Positions 51,101 to 58,594 of a DNA stretch of 64,000 bases are shown piece by piece. Origin of the DNA: Bacteroidota bacterium. Lineage in GTDB: Bacteria; Bacteroidota; Ignavibacteria; Ignavibacteriales; Melioribacteraceae. The notes under the pieces were generated by a model, which saw only the letters and a list, made by a program, of their open reading frames with translations, did no database searches and was not told where the DNA came from. The first letter of the stretch is position 1. Each line of letters starts with the position of its first letter. The translations under genes were made by a program, and so were the position numbers. The stretch covers positions 1-64,000 of the forward strand of contig JAKAEE010000005.1 of NCBI GenBank assembly GCA_021820065.1. The letters run 5' to 3'.

Positions 51101-52137
51101 GCAATTCCGGCTTCGGTTTCATCTTTGATTGGTTTGTTGGTCAGTCCGTCCCAGAATTCAAAATCGCTCGCAGTTACTCCTTTATATTGATGAGTAACGC
51201 CGTGCATTACCAAACTTCCGCCGTTCTTCACCATGTATTTCAATGCATCAACTAAATCCGGTTTGTCCGACATGCTGACCCGCGTTTGAGTTGACGGATC
51301 GACATAAAACGGAATGACGCTAACCAAAAACGGAATCCCTCGTTCCGAAAGCAGATCGGCTATATCGCGAAGTTTATCGGGATTATCCATCGGACTGATA
51401 TCTTCAATTCGAATTAATGCCGAATGAGATTCCTCATGCTGCTCACCGAGAATGTCGTGAAGCATATCGGCAAAGAGAAGGTACCGGTCGTTTTCATCTG
51501 CGTAAGAAAAAGGTGAATCGCCAACGAGCATAAAATTTTTTGTTTTGATTATGTATGGCGTTTCTTTCTTCTTTTTAGATGAGTAGGAATACGCAAGAAC
51601 TTGCACGGACTTTTTATCGGTGATTTGAATTACGCTTGTGTGATTATCTCCCTTGGTAAAAGTTTTATTACCGGATTTCACCATGTCGTAACCGGAAACT
51701 GTGTCGTAGCCGGTAACGGTGAAACCGTAAAGTTTTTTTAAATCATAACTTTTGGAAAACTCAATTATACCGGTGTTCAACCAGATTAAAGGTTTGGTTG
51801 ATGAAACAGCGTCGTTCAAAAATAATTTTGGAACGCTGTTTTTTAGTTTGTACCCAATGTAGAAAGTGAAATCATAATTTTGAATTTCATTTTTAACGTA
51901 TTGGTTAACGCCTTTTATGGTCGTCTTCGTGTGAAAATGTCCCATCAGTTCGCCAAGCTGCCGCCCATCAGCCATTGCGAAGGTTTTCAGATCGGTATTT
52001 CCCTCAACAAGGATGAGGATGGTTTTAGTTTTTACTTGAGAGTAAGCCGACTCCGGCAGCACAAACAAAAATGCGGCGGCGAGAACTACAGTAAATCCGT
52101 TAATAAAAAGGTGTGAGAGGAATTTCTTGAAACTCAT
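48166..52137 (-). CDS. Large membrane-anchored DUF2334 deacetylase-like / GH-like protein (PgaB- or PelA-like)
   Basis: The start chosen is ATG 52137, 5 bases after the epimerase stop codon; a longer frame overlaps that gene by 23 bases. 1323 residues with a signal peptide (LSHLFINGFTVVLAAAFLFV). Residues about 240-470 are a DUF2334/NodB-type deacetylase domain: IEDISP with acidic ligands 245-246 and HGVTHQ (His312, His316), then TPHYTAS. Residues about 590-710 look GATase-like (NLLIVPYAFTDSL, EEGGNIVTD). Residues about 800-1010 resemble a TIM-barrel glycoside hydrolase (IRVIHAAGWHEYP, YAWLEPPQVSQ, DWDGVNLAELYFEA). One C-terminal membrane helix (STGIAIFGTLAVALLFVMYL) anchors it. The combination deacetylase plus hydrolase resembles PgaB and PelA. 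Confidence 0.8.
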   Translation of the reverse strand: MSFKKFLSHLFINGFTVVLAAAFLFVLPESAYSQVKTKTILILVEGNTDLKTFAMADGRQLGELMGHFHTKTTIKGVNQYVKNEIQNYDFTFYIGYKLKNSVPKLFLNDAVSSTKPLIWLNTGIIEFSKSYDLKKLYGFTVTGYDTVSGYDMVKSGNKTFTKGDNHTSVIQITDKKSVQVLAYSYSSKKKKETPYIIKTKNFMLVGDSPFSYADENDRYLLFADMLHDILGEQHEESHSALIRIEDISPMDNPDKLRDIADLLSERGIPFLVSVIPFYVDPSTQTRVSMSDKPDLVDALKYMVKNGGSLVMHGVTHQYKGVTASDFEFWDGLTNKPIKDETEAGIASKIETGLQELMKNGLYPIAWETPHYTASFKLYRTVSKYFSSAMEQRLAVEDFEHSQYFPYIINNDLFGQKIYPENLGYVPLDDDKNVSRAAVQNIIKGAKTNLNVRDGFAACFFHEFLDLDLLSTLVDGIKALGYTYIDLQDETNWVKTKDRIILTGSQSYTLTLDDQFLAEAYYNRNGEIKNKTYSEKRISGQITKNVTLEPGELYRAEPTEFHERELTFLEKITASAEKFYQNVFVSDEDWKEARPIILWNHFAKGAAFNDQASLASVFRSVNINVDTIFVGQKIDLKDHNLLIVPYAFTDSLKDKDYGAIYKFVEEGGNIVTDTKSDLAKLFNLSFSKTRIRVNRIRDKFYSEEPIAWRYSELVNKIETDDKDETFCYDEFTHMPILIGRKISKGKLIFINSRFDPYTQEGYSLYPYLIEYVKRYFHLRPFVRRDNLEVYFDPGFRRTFSVENLVKQWVKEGIRVIHAAGWHEYPKYTYDYKRLIDLAHANGILVYAWLEPPQVSQKFWNEHPEWREKNYLGQDVRPSWRYPVSLTDPKCIAAMNYEFKKFLESYDWDGVNLAELYFEAAEGFKNPNLFTPMHPSAKAEVMKKYGIDLGKIFDPASTFYWKNNSFVQNSITEFRVNELNSVYETLLSTFQQIAQKKNGFEVIVTAMDSFGSPELREYIGVDMKSIIALQKKFNFTLQVEDPEHLWSTDPLRYINIGKYYASLLGGNAKLLLDLNILSFRKENVITPFPTLIQTGTESYHLINAASIGAPRFTIYSESSVNPQDMSFFPYAASVNVNYQRLDNGYRFSSPTAFSIELPKEIKVLNIDGYPVAPYRQNLFLVPAGNHTVTFFEQNITSFSTHELQTNILSCTANLLSVSHGMKDLKFVYESDCRTLISLNKEPTSVKIDNSEYKFVVMKGNDCYSIFLPPGKHYVELIAGDAFSYGVNLTSLWSSTGIAIFGTLAVALLFVMYLSLKLIRKKYSTA

Positions 52138-52141
52138 AAAC

Positions 52142-53314
52142 CTACTTTCTTTTCTTAGGGACAAATTCTTTTACTTCCGCTTTTGAAAAACCAAAATGAT
52201 TTTTAATTATCTGAACGGTTCGTTTGGCGGCAAGACCATCGCCGTAAGGATTAACAGCCGAAGCCATTTTATTGTAAGCCGATTTGTCGCGCAAGAGTTT
52301 ATCGGCAGTTTGGAAAATTTTCTTTTCGTTCAGTCCGACAAGTTTAACGGTTCCGTATTTCACCGCTTCCGGGCGTTCGGTAACTTTTCGCAGAACTAAA
52401 ATCGGAATGCCGAAATAGGGCCCTTCCTCCTGCACGCCGCCGGAATCCGTAATGATAAGATGAGATTTTGACATTAAGTTGACGAAGTCGAGATAATCCA
52501 AAGGTGCAATCAAAAAAACATTTTCTATGTTCTCTAAAGTATTATGCACAACTTCTTTTACTACCGGATTAAGATGAACCGGGAAGACGAAATTGATTCT
52601 CGGATATTTCTCCGCTAATTTTTTTACTGCTTTACATGCGCCGATCATCGGACTGCCCCAATTTTCACGCCGATGCATTGTTAGCAAGACAATCTTTTTC
52701 TTCTCGCTCACAATTTTGTTCAGCACTGTTGCACTGAACTCATAATTTTTTTGAATCGAAATCTTCAGCGCATCGATTACTGAATTGCCGGTTACGAAAA
52801 TTTTTTCACTTGACGCACTTTCTTTCAACAAAGCTTTCTTTGCCGTGTCCGTTGGTGCAAAATGTAAATCTGAAATTGCGCTGGTCAATCTCCGGTTTAT
52901 TTCTTCCGGGAACGGATTTGCTTTGTCGTTTGTTCGAAGTCCTGCTTCAACATGACCGACGGGAATTTGTCTGTAAAACGAAGTTAAGCTGCCGACAAAA
53001 GTTGTTGTTGTATCGCCCTGAACCAAAACCAAATCTGGAATTTCTTTTTGAAGCACTTCGTCGAGCTTTTCAACGGCGTTTTTCGTTAGAACCGCAAGTG
53101 ATTGGTTCGGCTGCATGATGTCGAGATCGTAATCAACATAAATTTTGAAAACATCGAGCACCTGATCCAGCATTTGCCGGTGCTGTGCTGTCGCAATCGA
53201 TACAACTTTGAAAAATTTCTTTTCTTTTTTCAGTTCTAAAATAATTGGAGCCAGTTTAATTGTGTCCGGTCTGGTTCCGAAAATTACTGCGATCTTCTTC
53301 ACTTCGTTTTTCAT
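52142..53314 (-). CDS. wecB: UDP-N-acetylglucosamine 2-epimerase (non-hydrolysing)
   Basis: 390 residues. Family motifs: IAVIFGTRPDTIKLAP, TAQHRQMLDQVLDVF, LVQGDTTTTFVGSLTSFY, GHVEAGLRTNDKANPFPEE, FAPTDTAKKALL, TMHRRENWG, ITDSGGVQEEGPYFGIPILV and LRKVTERPEAVKYG. It interconverts UDP-GlcNAc and UDP-ManNAc. It is the first gene of the four-gene exopolysaccharide-like operon, ending just before the deacetylase-like gene. Confidence 0.95.
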   Translation of the reverse strand: MKNEVKKIAVIFGTRPDTIKLAPIILELKKEKKFFKVVSIATAQHRQMLDQVLDVFKIYVDYDLDIMQPNQSLAVLTKNAVEKLDEVLQKEIPDLVLVQGDTTTTFVGSLTSFYRQIPVGHVEAGLRTNDKANPFPEEINRRLTSAISDLHFAPTDTAKKALLKESASSEKIFVTGNSVIDALKISIQKNYEFSATVLNKIVSEKKKIVLLTMHRRENWGSPMIGACKAVKKLAEKYPRINFVFPVHLNPVVKEVVHNTLENIENVFLIAPLDYLDFVNLMSKSHLIITDSGGVQEEGPYFGIPILVLRKVTERPEAVKYGTVKLVGLNEKKIFQTADKLLRDKSAYNKMASAVNPYGDGLAAKRTVQIIKNHFGFSKAEVKEFVPKKRK

Positions 53315-53632
53315 TTGATCTCTTCAAGCGGTTAAATTAATAACATAAATATTTTGAGGACAAAGATAAGGAAACGGCAATATTTATATTGGTGCCTTAA
53401 AGATATATCAGTAGCAGCAAGGTAATTGTGGGCATTCTCACAGCAACAAAACCGGCACTTTTCGTCCATTTAAGGCAAGAAAAGGCTGCAATAAACTAGA
53501 CTTCCCGGATTAAAAAACAACTGCAGTTTGTAACCGAAACTTAACCAATACTAAATGAATTTATATTTAGAAGGATGGTTTGTAAGTTTACACAATCAAA
53601 AACTTACTACAAAAAAATTGCATTCGGATACA

Positions 53633-55984
53633 ATGCTTCGGTTGAAAAACTTTATTCTGATTTTATTCTTCATGCAGTTAATGGTTCAAATGACTGTTGC
53701 CCAAAATTACGAAGCAACAATCAACGGTTTTGTTTACGATGCATCTACCGGCGAAACATTGATTGGCGCTAATGTCCTTCTAAAAAAAATTAACCGCGGG
53801 GCTACAACAAATGTTAGCGGTTACTACGTGATTCCGCAAATTGATCCCGACATTTACGAAGTTGTGGTTAGTTATATAGGATACAAAAGTTTCTCAACTA
53901 AAGTTTCTCTTAAAGCGAACGAAAACAAACGGCTTGATGTTTCGCTGACACCTCAAGACATTGTTGGAAGAGAGATTGTTGTTTCTGCCGACTCTACCCG
54001 AACCGGTGATAAACTTTTTAATCAACCTGTCTCTAAGATAGAACTAACTCCGGTTGAGTTAAGTAAAGTTCCGCAAGTTATCGAAGCGGATTTAATGCGG
54101 ACGCTTCAAACATTACCGGGCATAGTTCCGGTTTCGGATTTCTCTTCGGCAATTTACGTTCGCGGCGGAACTCCCGATCAAAACCTTTTCATGGTTGATG
54201 GAACCGACATTTACAATCCGGAACATGCTTTCGGTCTCTTCTCAACTTTTAATACCGATGCTATTAAGAAAGTGGAAATTTACAAAGGTGCATTCAGCGC
54301 GGAGTACGGAGGACGTCTTTCTTCCGTGATTAACATTACAAACAATGACGGAAATAGAAATCACTTTGAAGGAAAAGCATCGTTGAGTTTGCTTTCGCTT
54401 AGTACAACGCTTCAAACTCCGCTCGGTTCGTTCGGCTCACTGTCCGGATCGATTCGCAGAACATATATCGATCAGACTTTGGCTAAATGGATTAAGGATG
54501 TGCCGGATTACTATTTTGTTGACGGCAATATGAAGGCGTTTTTTGATCTAGGTGAATCGAATAAATTGAGCGTTAGTTTCTTCGGCAGCAAAGACAACTT
54601 AAATTTTGTTTTGGATAAAAACAGAAAAGAGTCTCTTGGGTTCGATTATTATTGGGGAAACCAAACCGGTAGCGTGAATTGGAAAACCATCTTTGCGCCG
54701 AAGTTGTTTGGAAATTTTTGGTTAACAGGCAGCTATTATTTTTCTGATTTCAACTTCAGCGATGTATCTTATGTGGAATCAAACATTATCCGCGATGTTA
54801 CGCTCAAAGGTGCTGTTGAATATTTTTATAGCGACAAATTTCATTTCAAATCGGGATTTGAATTTAAAAATTTGAGTGGGAGCTTGAAGGAAAATTTTCC
54901 CGGAGGAAGAGTTGATGCGGCAAGACACCCGCGCCTATTTTCAACTTACATTACTGCAAACTGGCAGCCGTCCAATTTATGGATTGTTGAAGCCGGTCTT
55001 CGTTATGATTATTTCGAATCGTCAATCCCTTTCAGAAATCTTGATCCCCGCTTAACTATTAAATACAGACTTGATGAATTATCCAACTTGAAATTTTCAA
55101 CCGGAATCGTTCATCAATATGCAAACAGAATTCCGCGAATGTTTTTTGTGAGCATTTGGACAACCGCCGACGAATATGTGAAAGCTTCTTCGTCGGATCA
55201 TTTTGTGCTTGGCTATCAAAGAGCGCTCGCGGAAAAAATTGAACTTGAAGTCGAAGCGTATTACAAAGATTACAAAAACATTTATTCGTATAACCCAACA
55301 TTCTTCACGGAACTTTCGCCAACCGGTTATGATGAAAACAATCTGCCGATCTTCAGCAACAGCAAAGGTTTATTCAATAGGGGCGACGGCAATTCATACG
55401 GCATTGAATTTTTATTACGAAAAGAAAGCGGGGCATTTACCGGTTGGCTGTCGTATTCATACTCAAGAACAATGTACACTGTTGATAATGTTAATCGTGA
55501 AAATTCTTTTCCGCCGAGACACGACCGAACTCACGCTGTGAATCTTGTGGTTAATATGGACTTGAACAATTTGTTCAACGAGCTGCACGGAAGACAATTT
55601 GTTAATCCGGCTAAGCGATGGACGCTGGGGGTAAACTTCACGTATTATTCCGGACAGCCGATAACGCTGCCGAGTTCAATTTATCTTAGCAACAGCACGC
55701 CGGATTGGGACATAAACAAAAACTCGATTGCTGTTTATCCTTCAACCATAGATGCTTTTCGACTGCCGTATTATTCGAGACTCGATTTCAGCTTGACTTA
55801 TGAAATTCAGTATGACGGCTGGTCGCTGTCGCCTTATGTGCAAGTCTTCAACGTGCTGAACCGGAAAAATGTTTGGTTCATTCAGTACAAAAATGAAATC
55901 AAAGACAATATGGTGAAACAAGAAGTGAAAAACGTTAACATGTTTCCTATTCTTCCAAGCATCGGCATAACGGTGAAGTTTTAA
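53633..55984 (+). CDS. TonB-dependent outer-membrane receptor with N-terminal carboxypeptidase-regulatory domain
   Basis: The start at ATG 53633 gives a signal peptide (MLRLKNFILILFFMQLMVQM then TVAQ); a longer frame starts upstream without one. 783 residues. Residues about 30-110 form the CarboxypepD_reg-like domain (TINGFVYDASTGETLIGANV, GYKSFSTKVSLK). The plug is TLQTLPGIVPVSDFSSAIYV, RGGTPDQNLFMVDGTDIYNP and KKVEIYKGAFSAEYGGRLSS. The barrel ends SIGITVKF. It imports a ligand of unknown type in concert with the lipoprotein 21 bases downstream, a common Bacteroidota pairing. Confidence 0.92.
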   Translation: MLRLKNFILILFFMQLMVQMTVAQNYEATINGFVYDASTGETLIGANVLLKKINRGATTNVSGYYVIPQIDPDIYEVVVSYIGYKSFSTKVSLKANENKRLDVSLTPQDIVGREIVVSADSTRTGDKLFNQPVSKIELTPVELSKVPQVIEADLMRTLQTLPGIVPVSDFSSAIYVRGGTPDQNLFMVDGTDIYNPEHAFGLFSTFNTDAIKKVEIYKGAFSAEYGGRLSSVINITNNDGNRNHFEGKASLSLLSLSTTLQTPLGSFGSLSGSIRRTYIDQTLAKWIKDVPDYYFVDGNMKAFFDLGESNKLSVSFFGSKDNLNFVLDKNRKESLGFDYYWGNQTGSVNWKTIFAPKLFGNFWLTGSYYFSDFNFSDVSYVESNIIRDVTLKGAVEYFYSDKFHFKSGFEFKNLSGSLKENFPGGRVDAARHPRLFSTYITANWQPSNLWIVEAGLRYDYFESSIPFRNLDPRLTIKYRLDELSNLKFSTGIVHQYANRIPRMFFVSIWTTADEYVKASSSDHFVLGYQRALAEKIELEVEAYYKDYKNIYSYNPTFFTELSPTGYDENNLPIFSNSKGLFNRGDGNSYGIEFLLRKESGAFTGWLSYSYSRTMYTVDNVNRENSFPPRHDRTHAVNLVVNMDLNNLFNELHGRQFVNPAKRWTLGVNFTYYSGQPITLPSSIYLSNSTPDWDINKNSIAVYPSTIDAFRLPYYSRLDFSLTYEIQYDGWSLSPYVQVFNVLNRKNVWFIQYKNEIKDNMVKQEVKNVNMFPILPSIGITVKF

Positions 55985-56005
55985 CTTGAAGAATGAAAAT
56001 CAAAA

Positions 56006-56914
56006 ATGAAAAATAAATTGAAAATATTGTTGACCGCTCTAACGGCTGGAATAATTTTCTGTTCATGCGGTCAAGGAGTTGTTGAGATTGGGCAGAACAC
56101 TTACGAGCCGAAAATCGTGATAGAGGGATATTTGTATCCCGGGCAGCCGGTACGGAATATTAGAATCACGCGGAACATACCATTGAACACAGCATCCGAT
56201 CCTACTTCTATTGTTATAACTAATGCCGATGTTAAGCTGACCGATCTGCAAACGAACAAAAATTATCAACTTACTTTCAATGTTCAAAAATTTTCTTACG
56301 AATATTCCGGCAATGATTTGAGAATCGATTACGGGAACAGCTACAAACTAACGGTCAATGCTGCCATTGACGGTAAGAGTTTATCGGCAAGTTCGGTTAC
56401 AAATGTTCCGAAGTCAGGATTCAAAATTAATCATGTGTTATCGGAACTTCAGCCGTTATATTACCGCGAGCGCGATGGAAACGGAAATGTGAAAAATTTC
56501 TCGATTACTTTTTCTCCATCAACCGGAACAAATTTCTATGCCTTCTCTATTGTCGCCCTTGACGCGAGCGACTCAACATTCATCTATAATAATGCTTACG
56601 TGAATGTTTCGCACGATGACGTAACCAAGAATCTGGACGGTTACCGGTATCAACTTGTGTGGCTGCAAGATATTAATTCTTACGGGAGCGAGATAAAATA
56701 TAATTTGGATTGGATTCACTTCTGGTTTTATGGCAAGTACCGTATCATCGTTTATGCCGGCGACGATAATTACAAAAACTTTGTACTGACATACAAAAAC
56801 GTTCAAGAGTTTGATGGAAATTTTCATGAGCCGCAAATGAACATGCAGGGTGACGGCATCGGAATATTCGGTTCGGTGATCGCGGATACGGTTTATGTTT
56901 CCGTAAAAAAGTGA
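56006..56914 (+). CDS. DUF4249 family lipoprotein
   Basis: 302 residues. A lipoprotein signal with lipid-attached Cys21 (TAGIIFCSCGQG). The mature part fits DUF4249: KIVIEGYLYPGQPVRNIRIT, NADVKLTDLQTNKNYQL, YKLTVNAAIDGKSLSASSVT and a long beta-rich body ending GSVIADTVYVSVKK. DUF4249 proteins are usually encoded next to a TonB receptor, as here, and probably form a surface-exposed lid or partner. The ligand is unknown. Confidence 0.88.
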   Translation: MKNKLKILLTALTAGIIFCSCGQGVVEIGQNTYEPKIVIEGYLYPGQPVRNIRITRNIPLNTASDPTSIVITNADVKLTDLQTNKNYQLTFNVQKFSYEYSGNDLRIDYGNSYKLTVNAAIDGKSLSASSVTNVPKSGFKINHVLSELQPLYYRERDGNGNVKNFSITFSPSTGTNFYAFSIVALDASDSTFIYNNAYVNVSHDDVTKNLDGYRYQLVWLQDINSYGSEIKYNLDWIHFWFYGKYRIIVYAGDDNYKNFVLTYKNVQEFDGNFHEPQMNMQGDGIGIFGSVIADTVYVSVKK

Positions 56915-56931
56915 ATTAACAACCTTAACTA

Positions 56932-58437
56932 TTAACTGCCCGATTCTATTAGCTTTCGCAACGCAGTCTTTAATTCTTCATCACGGATTTTTCTCTCATA
57001 TTCCACCGGTTGGGCAATTCTTTCGGCGCAATTCTGAATGTTGCATCGTTCGCATGTATCGTTAACAATCACACGTGGGATTTCAGCGTCATCTAAGAAA
57101 TTGATTTTGTTACGAACATCCTCGTTCACAAGAATGCTTAATGATATACTGAAATTTGTGTTTTCAAGAAGAGCAGATTTCTTTGCTGTGGTGATTGTCA
57201 AAAATTCGTTTTTGGAATTAACAAATGTTGATCTTTGAATTAGCGCTATTGGTCCGTCGTTTTTTTCTGGCGGAAGTTGAAGTTCTTCTAATTGTTTCAA
57301 TGCTTTAATTGAAACCCAGCGTCTGCAGTAGTGTTCGTTCGTTTGATATCCACCGGGATTTTCGTTCGTATTCAGCCGTAACTCTTTCAGAAGAGAATAT
57401 TTGTCCGAATCTATTACCGAATTGAACCGCAAGAAGAAAAAACTTGGGATGTTGAAATATTTCGCCAGCACATTTGTAATTCTCTGAAAAAACATTTCGA
57501 TTGAGGCGTTATACTTGTCTAACATCGAAAGAAAAGCATCGGCATCCCATTTCTCCGAGGAGAAGAATCCGGATAAATCTTCTATAAGCGATTCTTTTCT
57601 TATCATCAGTGCGGTCGCGAAATACGAAGCTTTAAAGTTGTTCAACAGTTCATCGAACGAGTTTAGACTTATATCGGAATAAATATGCGACCGGTCTTTG
57701 ATATTTAAGTAGTTGTAAGCAATTTCTTTCCCAACGATGAACGATTTCTGATACGTTGAAAGTTTTTGATTGAGCAATACTTTTTTTGTTTTTGAATCTG
57801 AAATATGCACGCCGCGAATCGAACCGAACTCAGGAAATTTTCCAAGAGTTGTTTCGTCAATCGTAAAATGAAATTCATCAACGAGTATTTTAGAAAGCGT
57901 TTCTTGGGTGAGTGTAGGTTCTAAATCTAAATTAAACTTTGAACGAAACTCATCAACTATTTTTTCCAAATCCGGAAAATAATTTCCATTCAGCTCCTTG
58001 TATGTCTGAATGGCAGTTCGGCTGAAATTGTTTTGACTGAGCTCGGAGTTTCTGGCCATCTCTATCAATGTTGCGACCAGCGCGCTCAACTGAAGGGGTG
58101 CTTGTGAAATTTGCAGCAAGACTTTGTTCACATCTATTCCGTAATGATCTAACGGCAGTTGCTCTAAAATGTTGGACTCAAGCAAATCTCCGATTGGAGC
58201 GAAGTGTTTGGTGAGTTTTAACGAAACTAAACTATCGTAAGTTACCTGAAGTGTGTGAGCGAGCAACGCAATCTTATCTGCTTTCGGATACTTCTTGCCG
58301 TTCTCAATCTCATTTAAGTAAGAAATTGACAACGAACTTTTCTGTGCAAGTTCAGAAAGAGATAATCCTTTTTCTTGTCGAAGTTGTTTTAATTTCAAGC
58401 CGAAGATCAATCTGATCTTCCAATCCGGCAGTTTCAT
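56932..58437 (-). CDS. XRE-family regulator with IrrE/ImmA-like domain (RamB/ScfR-like)
   Basis: 501 residues. Residues about 8-65 form the HTH_3 domain (LKLKQLRQEKGLSLSELAQK, SLSISYLNEIENGKKYPKAD). The middle resembles the ImmA/IrrE-type domain, but where a protease has HExxH this protein has VGKEIAYNY, as in the RamB/ScfR short-chain-acyl regulators. The C-terminal segment has a conserved Cys trio in NDTCERCNIQNCAERI (C-x2-C-x4-C). Such proteins sense acyl-CoA-derived signals and control fatty-acid or propionate/glyoxylate genes. It is divergent from a beta-oxidation operon, supporting that role. Confidence 0.88.
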   Translation of the reverse strand: MKLPDWKIRLIFGLKLKQLRQEKGLSLSELAQKSSLSISYLNEIENGKKYPKADKIALLAHTLQVTYDSLVSLKLTKHFAPIGDLLESNILEQLPLDHYGIDVNKVLLQISQAPLQLSALVATLIEMARNSELSQNNFSRTAIQTYKELNGNYFPDLEKIVDEFRSKFNLDLEPTLTQETLSKILVDEFHFTIDETTLGKFPEFGSIRGVHISDSKTKKVLLNQKLSTYQKSFIVGKEIAYNYLNIKDRSHIYSDISLNSFDELLNNFKASYFATALMIRKESLIEDLSGFFSSEKWDADAFLSMLDKYNASIEMFFQRITNVLAKYFNIPSFFFLRFNSVIDSDKYSLLKELRLNTNENPGGYQTNEHYCRRWVSIKALKQLEELQLPPEKNDGPIALIQRSTFVNSKNEFLTITTAKKSALLENTNFSISLSILVNEDVRNKINFLDDAEIPRVIVNDTCERCNIQNCAERIAQPVEYERKIRDEELKTALRKLIESGS

Positions 58438-58594
58438 AAATTCCTTCTAAAAACTGATTTAACATAGTAAAAATTAAGATATTTTACCCAAAGGTATTAG
58501 CAAAAATTCATTATCAGCGAAAATTCGCTTGCAACTTTGACGTTGCCTTGTTATTTTCATTTCAGAAACACCAATCACAAACGAGGGAAAGGAT
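58438..58594. promoter_or_regulatory. Divergent promoter region with palindrome AGCGAA-AA-TTCGCT
   Basis: A perfect 14-base palindrome lies at 58516-58529. A related sequence AGCAAAAATTCA occurs 17 bases earlier (58499-58510), making a near-repeat pair. On the minus strand TACCTTTG (58489-58496) matches the -7 box TAnnTTTG for the regulator gene. The palindrome would overlap the regulator's upstream promoter region, fitting autorepression and control of the ligase operon. Confidence 0.5.
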
